NCBI GenBank assembly: GCA_020253445.1
Contig: JADCBP010000010.1
Span: 1-64,000, forward strand
Length of the DNA: 64,000 nt
Direction of reading: 5' to 3'
Origin: Methylobacterium sp.
Lineage (GTDB): Bacteria; Pseudomonadota; Alphaproteobacteria; Rhizobiales; Beijerinckiaceae
Part shown: positions 30,337 to 40,376 of the stretch, in pieces
How positions within the stretch are numbered: position 1 is the first letter of the stretch
How the letters are laid out: the number at the start of each line of letters is the position of its first letter
Made by a program: the position numbers and the translations under genes
Notes under the pieces: model-generated
Told to the model about the DNA's origin: nothing
Databases searched by the model: none
What the model saw: the letters and a program-made list of their open reading frames with translations, nothing else

Positions 30337-31629
30337 ATGAGCAAACCTCCTTCTTCCCGCATTTTCCCGCCCATGCGCGCCGCGGGGCTGGCACGCCTCG
30401 CGGAATTCCTCCCGGCCGCGGCGCGCGCCTATGCCAATCGCCGCAACACCGATCACGGGCCGGATGACCGGGGGAATGTCTCCATCCTCTCGCCCTATCT
30501 GCGCCATCGCCTCGTGACCGAGCGTGAGGTGCTCGACCGGGTGCTGGGACGCCACAGCCTCGAGGCGGCCGAGAAATTCGTGCAGGAGGTGTTCTGGCGC
30601 GGCTATTTCAAGGGCCATCTCGAAACCCGCCCCGAAATCTGGAGCCGGTATCAGGCGGCGCTTTCCGGCCAGCAGGCGGCTGTCGGGGAGGGGGGCGGCT
30701 TCGCCCGCGCCTATCGCAAGGCGGTGGAGGGCCGCACGGGCATCGATTGCTTCGATGCCTGGGTGGAGGAATTGCGCGAGACCGGCTATCTCCACAACCA
30801 TACGCGCATGTGGCTGGCCTCGATCTGGATCTTCACGCTGCGCCTGCCCTGGGAACTCGGCGCGGATTTCACCTTCCGGCATTTCATCGATGGCGACCCT
30901 GCCTCCAATACCCTCTCCTGGCGCTGGGTCGGCGGGCTGCATACCCGCGGCAAGACCTATCTCGCGCGGCCCGACAACATCGCCGAGCATACGGGCGGGC
31001 GCTTCCGCCCCAAGGGCCTCGCGCGCGAGGCCATCGCGCTCGACGAGCCGCCGCTGCCCACCGCGAAACCCGCGCGCCCGGCGGATGATGCCGCGCCCGC
31101 CGGCCCCGCCCTGCTGCTGCTGACCGAGGAAGACCTCCACCCCGAGAGCCTGCCGCTCGCTTCGGCCGAGATCCGTGGCATCTTCGCCTGCCATGCGACC
31201 GCCGCGCGATCGGCTTTCGCGGTTTCGGATCTGGCCCTGGCCTTCGCGGAAGGCGCGATGGCCGATGCCGCGACCCGCGCCAGCACGCATTTCGGCGTGG
31301 AGGCGGAGCCCTTGCAGGCGCTGCAGGCGGATGATCTCGCCCGGCGCTGCCGCGTGCTGGGGGCGGAGCGCATCCTCACCGCCTATGCGCCGGTGGGGCC
31401 GATGGGCGAGGAATTCGCGCGCCTGCGCCCGGCTCTGGCCCGATCGGGCATCGCGCTCACCGAAATCCGCCGCGGCGAGGACAGCCTTGTCTGGCCGCAT
31501 GCCACGAAGGGCTTTTTCGGCCTGCGCGAACGCATCCCCGATCTCGTGGCGAAGATGGGGATCGGCGCGGAAGCGATGCAGCCCGATCTCTTCGCGCGCG
31601 AAACGCGCCGCGCGGCGGCGCACCGATGA
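30337..31629 (+). CDS. Photolyase/cryptochrome-like protein with swapped domain order
   Basis: 430 aa. The N-terminal part (about residues 20-230) is the FAD-binding helical domain of photolyases: NVSILSPYLRHRLVTEREVLDRVL, FVQEVFWRGYFKGHLETRPE, the substrate-site pattern TGYLHNHTRMWLASIWIFTLRLPWELGADFTFRHFIDGD, and NTLSWRWVGGLHTRGKTYLAR. The remaining 170 residues look like the alpha/beta domain that normally comes first (LLLLTEEDLHPESLPLASAEIRGIFA, RCRVLGAERILTAYAPVGP, ALARSGIALTEIRRG). So the two domains appear in reverse order. ATG 30337 is chosen because upstream in-frame sequence is made of the tandem repeat. The downstream DUF393 gene overlaps by 4 bases. Activity on UV lesions is possible but unproven. 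Confidence 0.8.
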   Translation: MSKPPSSRIFPPMRAAGLARLAEFLPAAARAYANRRNTDHGPDDRGNVSILSPYLRHRLVTEREVLDRVLGRHSLEAAEKFVQEVFWRGYFKGHLETRPEIWSRYQAALSGQQAAVGEGGGFARAYRKAVEGRTGIDCFDAWVEELRETGYLHNHTRMWLASIWIFTLRLPWELGADFTFRHFIDGDPASNTLSWRWVGGLHTRGKTYLARPDNIAEHTGGRFRPKGLAREAIALDEPPLPTAKPARPADDAAPAGPALLLLTEEDLHPESLPLASAEIRGIFACHATAARSAFAVSDLALAFAEGAMADAATRASTHFGVEAEPLQALQADDLARRCRVLGAERILTAYAPVGPMGEEFARLRPALARSGIALTEIRRGEDSLVWPHATKGFFGLRERIPDLVAKMGIGAEAMQPDLFARETRRAAAHR

Positions 31630-31985
31630 GCGCGCGGCCCGTCACGGTCTGGTTCGATTCGGCCTGCCCGATCTGCGCGCGGGAAATCCGGGTGATGCGC
31701 GCGCTGGATTGGCGCGGAAACATCGCCTTCATCGATCTTCACGCGCCGGATGCCGCCTGCCCGATCGACCCCGCCCTGCTGCTCGCCCGCTTCCATGCGC
31801 GGGATGCCGGGGGGCAATTGCATTCGGGTGCCGCGGCCTTCGCGCTGATGTGGCGGCACGTGCCGCTTTTCTGGCCGCTGGGGCAGTTCGCCCGCATTCC
31901 CCTCGTGCTCGCTCTGCTGGAACGCGCCTATCTGCGGTTTCTCGTCTGGCGGCAGGCGAAACCCGCGCGCAAGGCCGCGGCCTGA
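31626..31985 (+). CDS. DUF393 (DCC-type thiol-disulfide oxidoreductase-like) protein
   Basis: 119-aa protein with the DUF393 hallmark near the N-terminus, VTVWFDSACPICAREIRVMRALD, where the CxxC pair (CPIC) resembles a thioredoxin-like active site. The middle IDLHAPDAACPIDPALLLARFHARDAGGQLHSGAAAFALMWRHVPLFWPLG and the end YLRFLVWRQ are family-typical. Its start overlaps the photolyase-like gene by 4 bases, a pairing often seen in alphaproteobacteria. Biochemical role is not established. Confidence 0.87.
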   Translation: MSARPVTVWFDSACPICAREIRVMRALDWRGNIAFIDLHAPDAACPIDPALLLARFHARDAGGQLHSGAAAFALMWRHVPLFWPLGQFARIPLVLALLERAYLRFLVWRQAKPARKAAA

Positions 31986-32210
31986 GCTCGGCCCGGCCTG
32001 AAGAATCTGCTCATCAATTGTGCAACGGCATGATGCGGCAGGCAGGCCCCGCCAAATTCTATGCAACGCGGCGGAACCCCTTCCGCCGCCCGCGCCGCCC
32101 GCCCGCAGCGTGATCATGGCTGCCGCCGGGTTTGACGGCGGATGGCACAACCGTTGCTTCGCTTGACGGGCAAGCCAGCCGCTGGCGCTGGCGATCTGTT
32201 CCAGAGGGCC

Positions 32211-33329
32211 ATGGCCATGCCGTTCGATACCTTTTCCCGCCGCTCATTCCTGCAAGGCGCCGCCGCGGGCACGGCCGCCGCCGCGTTTGGTTTTCCCGGC
32301 CTCGCGCGGGCCCAATCGGGCGTGACGATCGGCGTCGTCTATGTCGGCCCGAAGGATGATTTCGGCTGGAACCAGGCGCATGCGGTCTCCATCGGCGTGC
32401 TCAAGGCCACGCCCGGTGTGAAGATCATCGAGGAAGAGAACGTGCCGGAAACGGCCGCCGTGGCGAAATCCATGGAATCCATGATCAATCTCGAAGGCGC
32501 GAACCTGATTCTCGCGACCTCCTTCGGCTATTTCAACCCCTTCATGGTGGATGTGGCGAAGAAGCATCCGAAGGTCACCCTGCGCCATGCCGCCCCGCTC
32601 TGGGAGAAGGGCAAGCACCCGGACAATGCCGGCAGCTATTTCGGCTATCTCGATCAGGCGCATTACGTGAACGGTGTCGCGGCGGGCCTCTCCACCCGGA
32701 CGAACAGAATCGGCTTCGTGGCCGCCAAGCCCATTTCCAGCGTGCTGCGCAACATCAATTCCGTGCTCTGGGGCGCGCGCTCGGTGAACCCGAACGCTAC
32801 GCTGCAGGTGATCTTCACCGGGGATTGGGCCCTGCCCGTGCGCGAGGCGGAAGCCGCGAATGCGCTGATCGGGGCGGGCTGCGACATCCTCACCTGCCAT
32901 GTCGACAGCCCGAAGGTCGTGATCGAGACCGCCGAGCGCCGGGGCATCAAGTCTCTGGGCCATAATGCGAGCCAGGCGCCGCTGGCGCCGAAGGGCTTCA
33001 TCACCGGCGCGGAATACAAGTGGGAGACGATCTACAGGATCTTCGCCGATGCCATCGCCAGGGGCCAGCCGGTGCCGAACATGGTGTTCGGCGGCTATGA
33101 CAAGGACATGGTGCGCAACACCGCCTTCGGGGCCGGCGCCGAGGAGCCGGCGCGCAAGGCAGCCGAGGCGGCGATCGCCGATCTCAAGGCCAACAAGCCG
33201 ATCATCAAGGGCCCGGTGAAGGACAACAAGGGCAATGTGGTGCTGCCCAATGCGAGCTACGACAATTTCGATCGCGTGCTCGACGGCATGAACTTCCTCG
33301 CGGAAGGCGTGGTCGGCTCGATCACCTGA
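32211..33329 (+). CDS. BMP-family ABC transporter substrate-binding protein (Tat-exported)
   Basis: 372-aa periplasmic binding protein of the BMP/PnrA type, a class that usually binds nucleosides or related heterocycles. A twin-arginine signal, SRRSFLQGAAAGTAAAAFGF followed by PGLARAQ, is at residues 9-34. The body begins VTIGVVYVGPKDDFGWNQAHA and includes NLILATSFGYFNP, VNGVAAGLSTRTNRIGFVAA and NMVFGGYDKDMVRN. I chose ATG 32211 so that the Tat motif is near the N-terminus. It heads an operon with two permeases, an ATPase, two isochorismatase-like hydrolases and a cyclo-ligase-like gene; the hydrolase content suggests a ureide such as biuret as ligand (inference). Confidence 0.9.
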   Translation: MAMPFDTFSRRSFLQGAAAGTAAAAFGFPGLARAQSGVTIGVVYVGPKDDFGWNQAHAVSIGVLKATPGVKIIEEENVPETAAVAKSMESMINLEGANLILATSFGYFNPFMVDVAKKHPKVTLRHAAPLWEKGKHPDNAGSYFGYLDQAHYVNGVAAGLSTRTNRIGFVAAKPISSVLRNINSVLWGARSVNPNATLQVIFTGDWALPVREAEAANALIGAGCDILTCHVDSPKVVIETAERRGIKSLGHNASQAPLAPKGFITGAEYKWETIYRIFADAIARGQPVPNMVFGGYDKDMVRNTAFGAGAEEPARKAAEAAIADLKANKPIIKGPVKDNKGNVVLPNASYDNFDRVLDGMNFLAEGVVGSIT

Positions 33330-33368
33330 GCGAGGCGCAGGACCGCGCCCGCTCCGGGTTCGATCGCC

Positions 33369-34493
33369 ATGAACCAGCCCGTTTCCATCCCCGCCGGTTC
33401 CGAAATCGCGCGCCAACCGGGCCGCGAGCGCCTCGCGCGCTGGCTCGGCGGGGCGGAGGCCGTGGCGATACCGCTGCTGGCACTGGTGATCTCGGCCGGC
33501 CTGTTCTCGATCTTCCTGCTGATCCTCGGGAAATCGCCGGTCCAGTTCTACAGCCTCATCTGGCTCGGCGGGTTCGGCACGCCGTTCTCGTGGTCGAACA
33601 CGCTGCTGCGCGCCGCCCCGCTGATGCTGATGGCCCTGGCGGTGGCGATCCCCGCGCGGCTCGGCCTCACGATGATCGGCGGGGAGGGGGCGCTCGTGCT
33701 CGGCGGCTTCGCGGCGGCCGCCATCGCCGTGCCGCTGATCGGCACCACGAATCCGGTGCTGATGCATGCGCTGATGCTGATTGCCGCGATGGCCATCGGT
33801 GCGATCTGGATCGGGATCGCGGGCGGCCTGCGCCATCATCGCGGCGTGAACGAGACGATCTCGAGCCTGCTGCTTTCCTATATCGCCATCGCGATCATGA
33901 ATTTCTTCGTGGAAGGCGCGCTGCGCGACCCCGCCGACCCGAACAAGCCCTCGACCAAAGCCATCGGCAGCGAGGCGATGATCGGCAAGATGCCGGGCAT
34001 CGACGTGCATTGGGGCCTCGCGGTGGCGGTGCTCGCCTGCATCCTGCTTTACGTGCTGATGCAGCGGACGACCTACGGCTTTGCCTGCCGCATTGCCGGG
34101 GGCAATGCGCGCGCGGCTCTGGCGCAGGGGCTGCCGGTGGGAAGGCTGATCGTCAGCGCCTCGATGATCGCCGGCCTCTGCGCGGGCCTCGCGGGCTATT
34201 TCGAGGTGGCCGCGGTGCATGGCAAGGCGAATGCCTCGCTTGCCGCCGGCTATGGCTTCACGGGCATTCTCGTGGCGTTTCTCGCGCGGCATAACCCGCT
34301 GGCGATCATTCCGGTGGCGATATTGTTCGGCGGCATCGCGGCGGCGGGCGGCATCATCCAGCGCCGCATGGGCCTGCCGGATGCGAGCGTGCTGCTTCTG
34401 CAGGGCATGACCTTCCTCGTGCTGCTCGCGAGCGAAACGCTCTATGGCCGCTTCCGCCTCTTCAACCCCGCGGCCCGGACGGAGCGCACCTGA
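33369..34493 (+). CDS. ABC transporter permease (BMP/nucleoside type, first)
   Basis: 374-aa integral membrane protein of the branched-chain/nucleoside permease class, with about nine hydrophobic segments (first at residues 34-58). Characteristic stretches are [58 protein letters not shown], and [30 protein letters not shown]. It follows the binding-protein gene by 39 bases and its stop overlaps the start of the second permease gene by one base. Confidence 0.9.
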   Translation: MNQPVSIPAGSEIARQPGRERLARWLGGAEAVAIPLLALVISAGLFSIFLLILGKSPVQFYSLIWLGGFGTPFSWSNTLLRAAPLMLMALAVAIPARLGLTMIGGEGALVLGGFAAAAIAVPLIGTTNPVLMHALMLIAAMAIGAIWIGIAGGLRHHRGVNETISSLLLSYIAIAIMNFFVEGALRDPADPNKPSTKAIGSEAMIGKMPGIDVHWGLAVAVLACILLYVLMQRTTYGFACRIAGGNARAALAQGLPVGRLIVSASMIAGLCAGLAGYFEVAAVHGKANASLAAGYGFTGILVAFLARHNPLAIIPVAILFGGIAAAGGIIQRRMGLPDASVLLLQGMTFLVLLASETLYGRFRLFNPAARTERT

Positions 34494-35416
34494 TGGATGG
34501 CTCCTCGGCCCTGGTGACGGTTCTCGCGGCGATGGTCGGCGGCGCGATCCGCGTCTCGACGCCCTTCCTGTTCGTCGCGCTCGGCGAGATGCTGACGGAG
34601 CGTTCGGGCCGCATCAATCTTGGCCTCGAAGGCACGCTCGTGCTCGGCGCGATGAGCGGCTATGCGATCTCCTACCATACGGGCTCGCCCTGGCTGGGCC
34701 TGCTCGTGGCGGGCTTGGCGGGGATGATGATGGGCACGCTGCATGCGCTGATCTGCCGGCTGCCCAAGGTGAACGACATCGCCGTGGGCATCGCGCTGAT
34801 GCTCTTCGGCCTCGGCATCGCGTTCTTTCTCGGCAAGGCCTATATCCAGCCCACCGCGCCGCGCCTGTCCTCGATTCCGCTCGGTTTCTGGAGCAGCAAC
34901 CCGCAGATCGAGCAGGCCTTGCAGATCAACCCGCTCTTCCTCATCGGCATCGCGCTCGCGTTCTTCCTCGCCTGGGCGCTGAGGAACACGCGGCCCGGCC
35001 TCATCCTGCGCGTCACGGGCGACAGCGAGGCGGCCGCGCGCGCGCTCGGCCATCCGGTGATGCTGATCCGCCTGATGGCGACCGCCGCCGGCGGCTTCCT
35101 CGCGGGCATCGGCGGGGCGTTCCTCTCGCTCTACTACCCCGGAAGCTGGAACGAGGGCCTCTCCTCCGGGCAGGGGCTGATGGCCGTGGCCCTGGTGATC
35201 TTCGCGCGCTGGGACCCCATCCGCTGCCTTTACGCCGCGATGCTCTTCGGCGCGGCGGGGGCGCTCGGCCCCTCCTTGCAGGCCATCGGCATCACGCAGG
35301 GCTATTATTTCTTCAACGCCGCCCCCTACATCCTCACGCTTTTCCTGATGATCGGCTCGGCCGGCTCGAAGAAGGCGCTGCGGGATGCGCCGGGCGAACT
35401 GGCACTCACGCGGTGA
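34493..35416 (+). CDS. ABC transporter permease (BMP/nucleoside type, second)
   Basis: 307-aa permease partner. Family pattern is clear: [35 protein letters not shown] near the start, [60 protein letters not shown], and [28 protein letters not shown]. With the preceding permease it forms the channel of a BMP-type importer; both are shorter than sugar permeases and have the Gly-rich loop rather than a classical EAA motif. Confidence 0.9.
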   Translation: MDGSSALVTVLAAMVGGAIRVSTPFLFVALGEMLTERSGRINLGLEGTLVLGAMSGYAISYHTGSPWLGLLVAGLAGMMMGTLHALICRLPKVNDIAVGIALMLFGLGIAFFLGKAYIQPTAPRLSSIPLGFWSSNPQIEQALQINPLFLIGIALAFFLAWALRNTRPGLILRVTGDSEAAARALGHPVMLIRLMATAAGGFLAGIGGAFLSLYYPGSWNEGLSSGQGLMAVALVIFARWDPIRCLYAAMLFGAAGALGPSLQAIGITQGYYFFNAAPYILTLFLMIGSAGSKKALRDAPGELALTR

Positions 35417-35427
35417 GGACAGACGCC

Positions 35428-36105
35428 ATGCCCACGATTCCCGCCAACCCCTATCCCTGGCCGTATGACGGAGCCCTCGGCCCCGCCAACACCGCGCTGA
35501 TCGTGATCGACATGCAGACCGATTTCTGCGGCAAGGGCGGCTATGTCGATGCCATGGGCTATGACCTTTCGCTCACCCGCGCGCCCATCGCGCCCATCCG
35601 CCGCGTGCTCGAAGCCATGCGCGCCAGGGGCTACCGGATCATCCATACCCGCGAGGGGCACCGGCCCGATCTTTCCGATTTGCCGGCAAACAAGCGCTGG
35701 CGCTCGCAGCGCATCGGCGCCGGCATCGGCGATCCCGGCCCGTGCGGAAAGATCCTCGTGCGCGGCGAACCGGGCTGGGAGATCATCGAGGAACTGGCGC
35801 CGCTGCCGGGCGAGACCATCATCGACAAGCCCGGCAAGGGCTCTTTCTGCGCGACCGACCTTGAAATGATCCTGCGCCAGAGCGGCATCCAGAACATCAT
35901 CCTCACCGGCATCACCACCGATGTCTGCGTGCACACGACCATGCGCGAGGCGAATGATCGCGGCTTCGAATGCCTGCTTCTGGAAGATTGCTGCGGCGCG
36001 ACCGACAAGGGCAACCACGAGGCCGCCATCAAGATGGTGACGATGCAGGGCGGCGTGTTCGGCGCGGTCGCGAATTCCGCCATGCTGATCGCGGGCCTGC
36101 CATGA
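35428..36105 (+). CDS. biuH: Isochorismatase-like cysteine hydrolase, probable biuret amidohydrolase
   Basis: 225-aa cysteine hydrolase. The catalytic triad of the family is visible: Asp in [17 protein letters not shown], Lys in [16 protein letters not shown], and Cys in [20 protein letters not shown]. The whole protein, including [10 protein letters not shown] at the N-terminus, [21 protein letters not shown] and [22 protein letters not shown], closely follows what I remember of Rhizobium biuret hydrolase BiuH, which converts biuret to allophanate and ammonia. That recognition is from memory, not a search; ureidoacrylate hydrolase RutB is the main alternative. It sits inside the BMP transporter operon, with a 4-base overlap to the ATPase gene. 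Confidence 0.82.
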   Translation: MPTIPANPYPWPYDGALGPANTALIVIDMQTDFCGKGGYVDAMGYDLSLTRAPIAPIRRVLEAMRARGYRIIHTREGHRPDLSDLPANKRWRSQRIGAGIGDPGPCGKILVRGEPGWEIIEELAPLPGETIIDKPGKGSFCATDLEMILRQSGIQNIILTGITTDVCVHTTMREANDRGFECLLLEDCCGATDKGNHEAAIKMVTMQGGVFGAVANSAMLIAGLP

Positions 36106-37634
36106 TCGCCGAGCCCGCCCGCCGCGCCATCGGCCTCGAAGCCATCGCCATGCGCAAGGTGTTCGGCGCGCTGGTGGCGCTGGATGATGTGTCGCTGAAG
36201 GTGCCGGCGGGCTCCTTCCATGCGCTGCTCGGCGAAAATGGCGCAGGCAAATCCACGCTCGTCAAATGCATCATGGGTTTCTACCAGCCCGATTCCGGGC
36301 AGGTGCTGGTGGATGGCAGGGAACGCGCCATCCGCAACCCGAAGGAAGCCGCCGAGGCAGGGATAGGCATGGTCTACCAGCATTTCACGCTGGTGCCGTC
36401 GCTCACAGGCGCGGAAAACCTCGTTGTCTCGCGCCCGCATGGCCGGACCATCATCCACTGGGCGGAAGAGAATCGCGCGCTCGAAGCCTTTCTCGATCGC
36501 ATGCCGTTCCGCGCGCCGCTCGACCGGCCGGTCTCGCTGCTCTCGGCGGGCGAGAAGCAGAAGCTCGAAATCCTGAAGCAGCTCTATCTCGACCAGCGTT
36601 TCATCATCCTCGACGAGCCGACCTCCGTGCTGACGCCTGGCGAGGCGGACGAGGTGCTCGGCCTCCTGCGCGACATGACCCGGCGCGGCGAGGTGACCGT
36701 GCTGATGATCACCCACAAGTTCCGCGAGGTCACGGCCTTCGCCGATGATCTGACGGTTCTGCGCAAGGGCGCCTTCGCCGGCCGGGGCGTGGTGAAGGAC
36801 ACCCCGGTGGAGAGCATGGCCGCGATGATGATCGGCGACACGCCCATCCGCGAGCGCGCCGACCGCGTGGCGCATGAGAAAAAGCCCGTGGCGCTCGACA
36901 TTGCCGGGGTTTTCGCGGATGCCGATGACGGCCGCCCGGCCATCGAGGCGATCAACCTGAAGATCCGCGCCGGCGAGATCGTGGGCATCGCCGGCGTTTC
37001 GGGCAATGGCCAGAGCGCGCTGGTGGAGGTGCTCTCGGGCCAGCGCCCCATGCGGCTGGGCCAGCTCGCCATCCATGGCGAGGATTACCTGCCGAACCGC
37101 GCGGGCATGGCGCGGCTGAAGGTGTTCGGGCTGCCGGAGGAACCGCTGAAGAACGCCACGGTGCCGAAAATGTCGGTGGCGGAGAACATGGCCTTCCGCT
37201 CGTTTGATCGCCCGCCCATCGCGTCGCTGAAATGGTGGCTTTCGCCCGCGCCGATGCGCCGCCAGGCCGAGGAACTGATCGCGAAATACCGCGTGAAGAC
37301 GCCTTCCCCCGATGCGCCCATCGCGGCGCTCTCGGGCGGCAACGTCCAGCGCAGCGTGCTCGCGCGGGAACTCTCGGGCGATGTCGAGGTGCTGATCGTG
37401 GCAAATCCCTGCTTCGGGCTCGATTTCGCCTCAGCCGCGGAAATCCGGGCGCAGATCATGGATCAGCGCAACCGGGGTGCCGCGGTTCTGCTCGTCTCGG
37501 AGGATCTCGACGAAATCCTCTCGCTCTCGGATCGCGTGGCGGTGATGTCCGGCGGGCAGATCACCTATGTCGAGGAGATCGGGAAGACCGACCGCGCCAC
37601 CATCGGCGCGCATATGGCCGGGGGAGGGCATTGA
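36102..37634 (+). CDS. ABC transporter ATP-binding protein with two ATPase domains (BMP-type)
   Basis: 510-aa ATPase built from two nucleotide-binding halves, as in nucleoside and sugar importers. The first half has Walker [30 protein letters not shown] and Walker [17 protein letters not shown] with VLMITHKF. The second half has a degenerate Walker A ([14 protein letters not shown]), the signature [15 protein letters not shown], and an altered Walker B region [13 protein letters not shown], with [12 protein letters not shown]. Such asymmetry is usual in the family. Start ATG 36102 overlaps the biuH stop; its own stop overlaps the next hydrolase gene (TGATG). Confidence 0.92.
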   Translation: MIAEPARRAIGLEAIAMRKVFGALVALDDVSLKVPAGSFHALLGENGAGKSTLVKCIMGFYQPDSGQVLVDGRERAIRNPKEAAEAGIGMVYQHFTLVPSLTGAENLVVSRPHGRTIIHWAEENRALEAFLDRMPFRAPLDRPVSLLSAGEKQKLEILKQLYLDQRFIILDEPTSVLTPGEADEVLGLLRDMTRRGEVTVLMITHKFREVTAFADDLTVLRKGAFAGRGVVKDTPVESMAAMMIGDTPIRERADRVAHEKKPVALDIAGVFADADDGRPAIEAINLKIRAGEIVGIAGVSGNGQSALVEVLSGQRPMRLGQLAIHGEDYLPNRAGMARLKVFGLPEEPLKNATVPKMSVAENMAFRSFDRPPIASLKWWLSPAPMRRQAEELIAKYRVKTPSPDAPIAALSGGNVQRSVLARELSGDVEVLIVANPCFGLDFASAAEIRAQIMDQRNRGAAVLLVSEDLDEILSLSDRVAVMSGGQITYVEEIGKTDRATIGAHMAGGGH

Positions 37635-38302
37635 TGGACGCGATCACCGTTCCAGCCCGGCCCGGCCCGTTCACCCTGCCGCCGGCACGCACCGCCTTGA
37701 TCGTGATCGACATGCAGCGCGATTTCCTCGAACCCGGCGGCTTCGGCGAGGCGCTCGGCAACGACGTCTCGACCCTGCGCCCGGCGATCGCGCCGGTCGC
37801 GCGGCTGCTCGCCCTGTTCCGCGCGAGGGGCTGGCCGGTGATCCATACCCGGGAATCGCACCGGCCCGACCTTTCGGATTGCCCGCCGGCGAAACGGTCA
37901 CGCGGCGCGCCGGGGCTGCGGATCGGCGATCGGGGCCCGATGGGTCGCATTCTCGTGCGGGGCGAGGCGGGCAACGCCATCCTGCCGGAATGCGCGCCCA
38001 TTCCCGGCGAGATCGAGATCGACAAGCCGGGGAAAGGCGCCTTCCACCGCACGGATCTGCAGGCCATGCTCGAAGCGCGGGGCATCTCGCATCTCGTCTT
38101 CGCAGGGGTCACCACCGAGGTCTGCGTGCAGACCTCGATGCGCGAGGCCAATGATCGGGGCTATGAATGCCTGCTGATCGAGGAGGCGACCGAGAGCTAT
38201 TTTCCCGCCTTCAAGGCCGCGACTCTCGAGATGATCCCGGCGCAGGGCGGCATCGTCGGCTGGACGGCGAAACTCGCGGATTTGGAGGCGGCCCTCGCAT
38301 GA
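37634..38302 (+). CDS. Second isochorismatase-like cysteine hydrolase
   Basis: 222-aa paralog of the biuH product in the same operon. The triad is again complete: [17 protein letters not shown] (Asp), [17 protein letters not shown] (Lys) and [25 protein letters not shown] (Cys). It lacks the DCCGATD segment of the first enzyme and reads [19 protein letters not shown] instead, so its amide substrate is probably different, perhaps a related ureide or a degradation intermediate. It overlaps the ATPase gene and the next gene by four bases or fewer, so all are translated together. Confidence 0.88.
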   Translation: MDAITVPARPGPFTLPPARTALIVIDMQRDFLEPGGFGEALGNDVSTLRPAIAPVARLLALFRARGWPVIHTRESHRPDLSDCPPAKRSRGAPGLRIGDRGPMGRILVRGEAGNAILPECAPIPGEIEIDKPGKGAFHRTDLQAMLEARGISHLVFAGVTTEVCVQTSMREANDRGYECLLIEEATESYFPAFKAATLEMIPAQGGIVGWTAKLADLEAALA

Positions 38303-39072
38303 CGGATGATCGCAAGGGCCGCTGGGCGGGGCGCAACGAAACCAAGGATCGCGTGCGCGAAGAGGTGTGGCAGGGGCTGGAGCGGAGCGGGTTCGGCATC
38401 GGCCCGGTCTGGAGCGCCATCCCGAATTTCGTCGGCGCGGATCTCGCGGCCTGGCGTCTCGCCCAGACGCCGGAATGGCAGGTCGCGCGGAGGGTGAAAT
38501 GCAACCCCGATCCGCCGCAGATCCCCGTGCGGCTGCGCGCGCTGCTCGATGGCAAGGTGCTCTACGCCCCCGTGCCCTATCTCACGGAAGGTTTTCCGTA
38601 TCTGCGGATCGACCCTGCAAGGCTGCGCGAGAAGGGCGTGAGCTTCGAGCTCGCGGCCACCTCCGAAGGCTACATGATGCATGGCGAGCGCATCGATTTC
38701 GAGGCGGTGGAGCCGCTCGATTTCTGCGTGGTCGGGTCGGTCGCGGTCACGCGCCCGGGCGGGCGGACGGGGAAGGGCGCGGGCTTCGCGGACCTTGAAA
38801 CCGGCATCTTCCGCGAATTGGGTATCATCCGCCCCGGCACGCCCATGGCCACGACCATCCATTCGAGCCAGCTCGTCGCCGAGCCGCGCGTGGTGATGCA
38901 GGCGCATGACAGCCCGCTCGATTTCATCGCGACCGAAAGCGAGCTCATCCGCACCGGCAACGAGGCCCCGCGCCCGGCGGGGGTGGATTGGGATTCCGTA
39001 CAGCCCGACCAGTTCGAGACCATCCCCTTCCTGCGCGACCTTCACGCGCGGATGCGGGCGAGGAAGGTTTAG
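38299..39072 (+). CDS. 5-formyltetrahydrofolate cyclo-ligase-like protein
   Basis: 257-aa member of the cyclo-ligase family (COG0212-like). Recognisable parts are [15 protein letters not shown] at the N-terminus, [54 protein letters not shown] (the nucleotide-binding Gly-rich motif) and [10 protein letters not shown]. Divergent members of this family occur outside folate synthesis with unclear roles. Being the last gene of the biuret-type operon, coupled by an ATGA overlap, it probably serves the same pathway, but I cannot say what it acts on. Confidence 0.85.
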   Translation: MTDDRKGRWAGRNETKDRVREEVWQGLERSGFGIGPVWSAIPNFVGADLAAWRLAQTPEWQVARRVKCNPDPPQIPVRLRALLDGKVLYAPVPYLTEGFPYLRIDPARLREKGVSFELAATSEGYMMHGERIDFEAVEPLDFCVVGSVAVTRPGGRTGKGAGFADLETGIFRELGIIRPGTPMATTIHSSQLVAEPRVVMQAHDSPLDFIATESELIRTGNEAPRPAGVDWDSVQPDQFETIPFLRDLHARMRARKV

Positions 39073-39143
39073 AGCGCAAACCGATCTGATTGAATCAGCT
39101 CCGGCGCTCTTTCTTCTTGTTGTTTTCGCATCCGCTCTTTCCG

Positions 39144-39199
39144 CCAACCGGTATCCACCTGGCGGGCGGATGCTCGAGCGATCACCATCGGGGCCGGCG
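39144..39199 (+). repeat. Dispersed intergenic repeat, copy 1
   Basis: 56 bases beginning CCAACCGGTATCCACC and ending GATCACCATCGGGGCCGGCG. The same-length copy at 44353-44408 shares most positions, and a shorter copy of the core is at 47741-47772 on the minus strand. Located after the cyclo-ligase-like gene, between convergent genes. Confidence 0.75.
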
Positions 39200-39241
39200 G
39201 TCATCAAGCCGCGTCAACAGGCCGGAAACAGGACCGGGCCT

Positions 39242-40372
39242 CTACCCTTGCGCTGTCAGCATCGCGCGGAAGCGCGCCAGAGCCAGCGTCAGAAAGAGCC
39301 CTCCTGTCGCCGCGACGGCCAGGAACTGGCCGATGACGGCCTCGAGCCCGGCCGCACGATAGAGAATGGCCTGGGAAGCGGCGATGAACTGCGTGGTGGG
39401 CGAGAACTGCATGATCCGCACAAGCCCCTCGGGCATGCTGTCCAAGGGGGTCGTCGCGCCCGAGAGAAGGTTCAGCGCGATGAAGAGCGGAATGGCGAGC
39501 AATCCGAATTGCGGCATCGAACGCGCGATCGTCGCCAGCAGGATGCCAAGCGAAGTCGCCGCGAAGAGGTAGATCGCCGTGCCCAGAAGAAAGAGCGCCA
39601 CCGACCCCTCCACCGGCACCGCGAGCAACCGGCGGATCACCACCTCGAGCGACAGCCAGACGGCCAGGAGGATCACAAACCCGTTCGCCCAGATTTTCGC
39701 CAGCACGATATCCGTGGGCCGGACCGGCATCACCAGCAGATGCTCGATGGTGCCATGCTCGCGCTCGCGGATCACCGCCGCGCCAACGAGGATGATGGCG
39801 AGAACCGTGATGTTCTGCAGGATCTCCATGATCGCGACCGTGCGGACGCCTTCGAGATTGGGGTTGAACATCACGCGCGCCACGGCGCTGACCCTCTCGC
39901 CCGCAAGGGTTACCCCACGCGCCGCCAGATAGGCTGCCACCTCCTGTTGGACGATGATCTGGATATCCATGGTGCCGATCCCGGCGATGTTCATCGCGGT
40001 CGCATCGACACTGAGCTGGATCTGCGGCCGGCGCCCCCTCAGCAGGTCGGCCTCGAAACCTGGCGGAATCTCAACGATGAAAGTGAAGCGGCCGGTATCG
40101 AAGGCGGCCTGAACCTCTTCCGCCGCCAGGTCTGCGGGCGGTTGGAACAGAGGCGGCTGCAGGGCATCGCGCAGCCGGTGCGACAAGGCCGAGCGGTCGG
40201 CGTCGACGATGCCGACCGCGGCATTCACCACATCCGTATTGAGGCCGGTCGCCACCGAATAGACCGAGCCGCTGAAGGCCCAGACGATCAGCAGCACGAG
40301 AACGATATCCCGCCGAAGGCTCGCCAGTTCCTTGAGGCCGAGAGCCCAGATGGCGACAAGCGAGCGGCGCAT
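39242..40372 (-). CDS. ABC-2 type exporter permease (YhhJ-like)
   Basis: 376-aa inner-membrane protein of the ABC-2 class. One N-terminal helix (residues 22-42) is followed by a long periplasmic domain (VVNAAVGIVDADRSALSHRLRDALQPP, then FEADLLRGRRPQIQLSVDATAMN) and about five C-terminal helices, with VIREREHGTIEHLLVMPVRPTDIVLAKIWANGF between them, a signature of the family. Third gene of a HlyD-RbbA-YhhJ set on the minus strand; it starts 4 bases after the ATPase/permease stop. Probably part of a drug, dye or lipid-like compound exporter. Confidence 0.88.
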   Translation of the reverse strand: MRRSLVAIWALGLKELASLRRDIVLVLLIVWAFSGSVYSVATGLNTDVVNAAVGIVDADRSALSHRLRDALQPPLFQPPADLAAEEVQAAFDTGRFTFIVEIPPGFEADLLRGRRPQIQLSVDATAMNIAGIGTMDIQIIVQQEVAAYLAARGVTLAGERVSAVARVMFNPNLEGVRTVAIMEILQNITVLAIILVGAAVIREREHGTIEHLLVMPVRPTDIVLAKIWANGFVILLAVWLSLEVVIRRLLAVPVEGSVALFLLGTAIYLFAATSLGILLATIARSMPQFGLLAIPLFIALNLLSGATTPLDSMPEGLVRIMQFSPTTQFIAASQAILYRAAGLEAVIGQFLAVAATGGLFLTLALARFRAMLTAQG

Positions 40373-40376
40373 CGGA

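Noticed and set aside
34444-35427. Long open frame in front of biuH, which would give a 553-residue protein
   Set aside because: The upstream part lies over the permease gene in another frame and has GC-rich shadow composition; the family N-terminus begins at the ATG at 35428.
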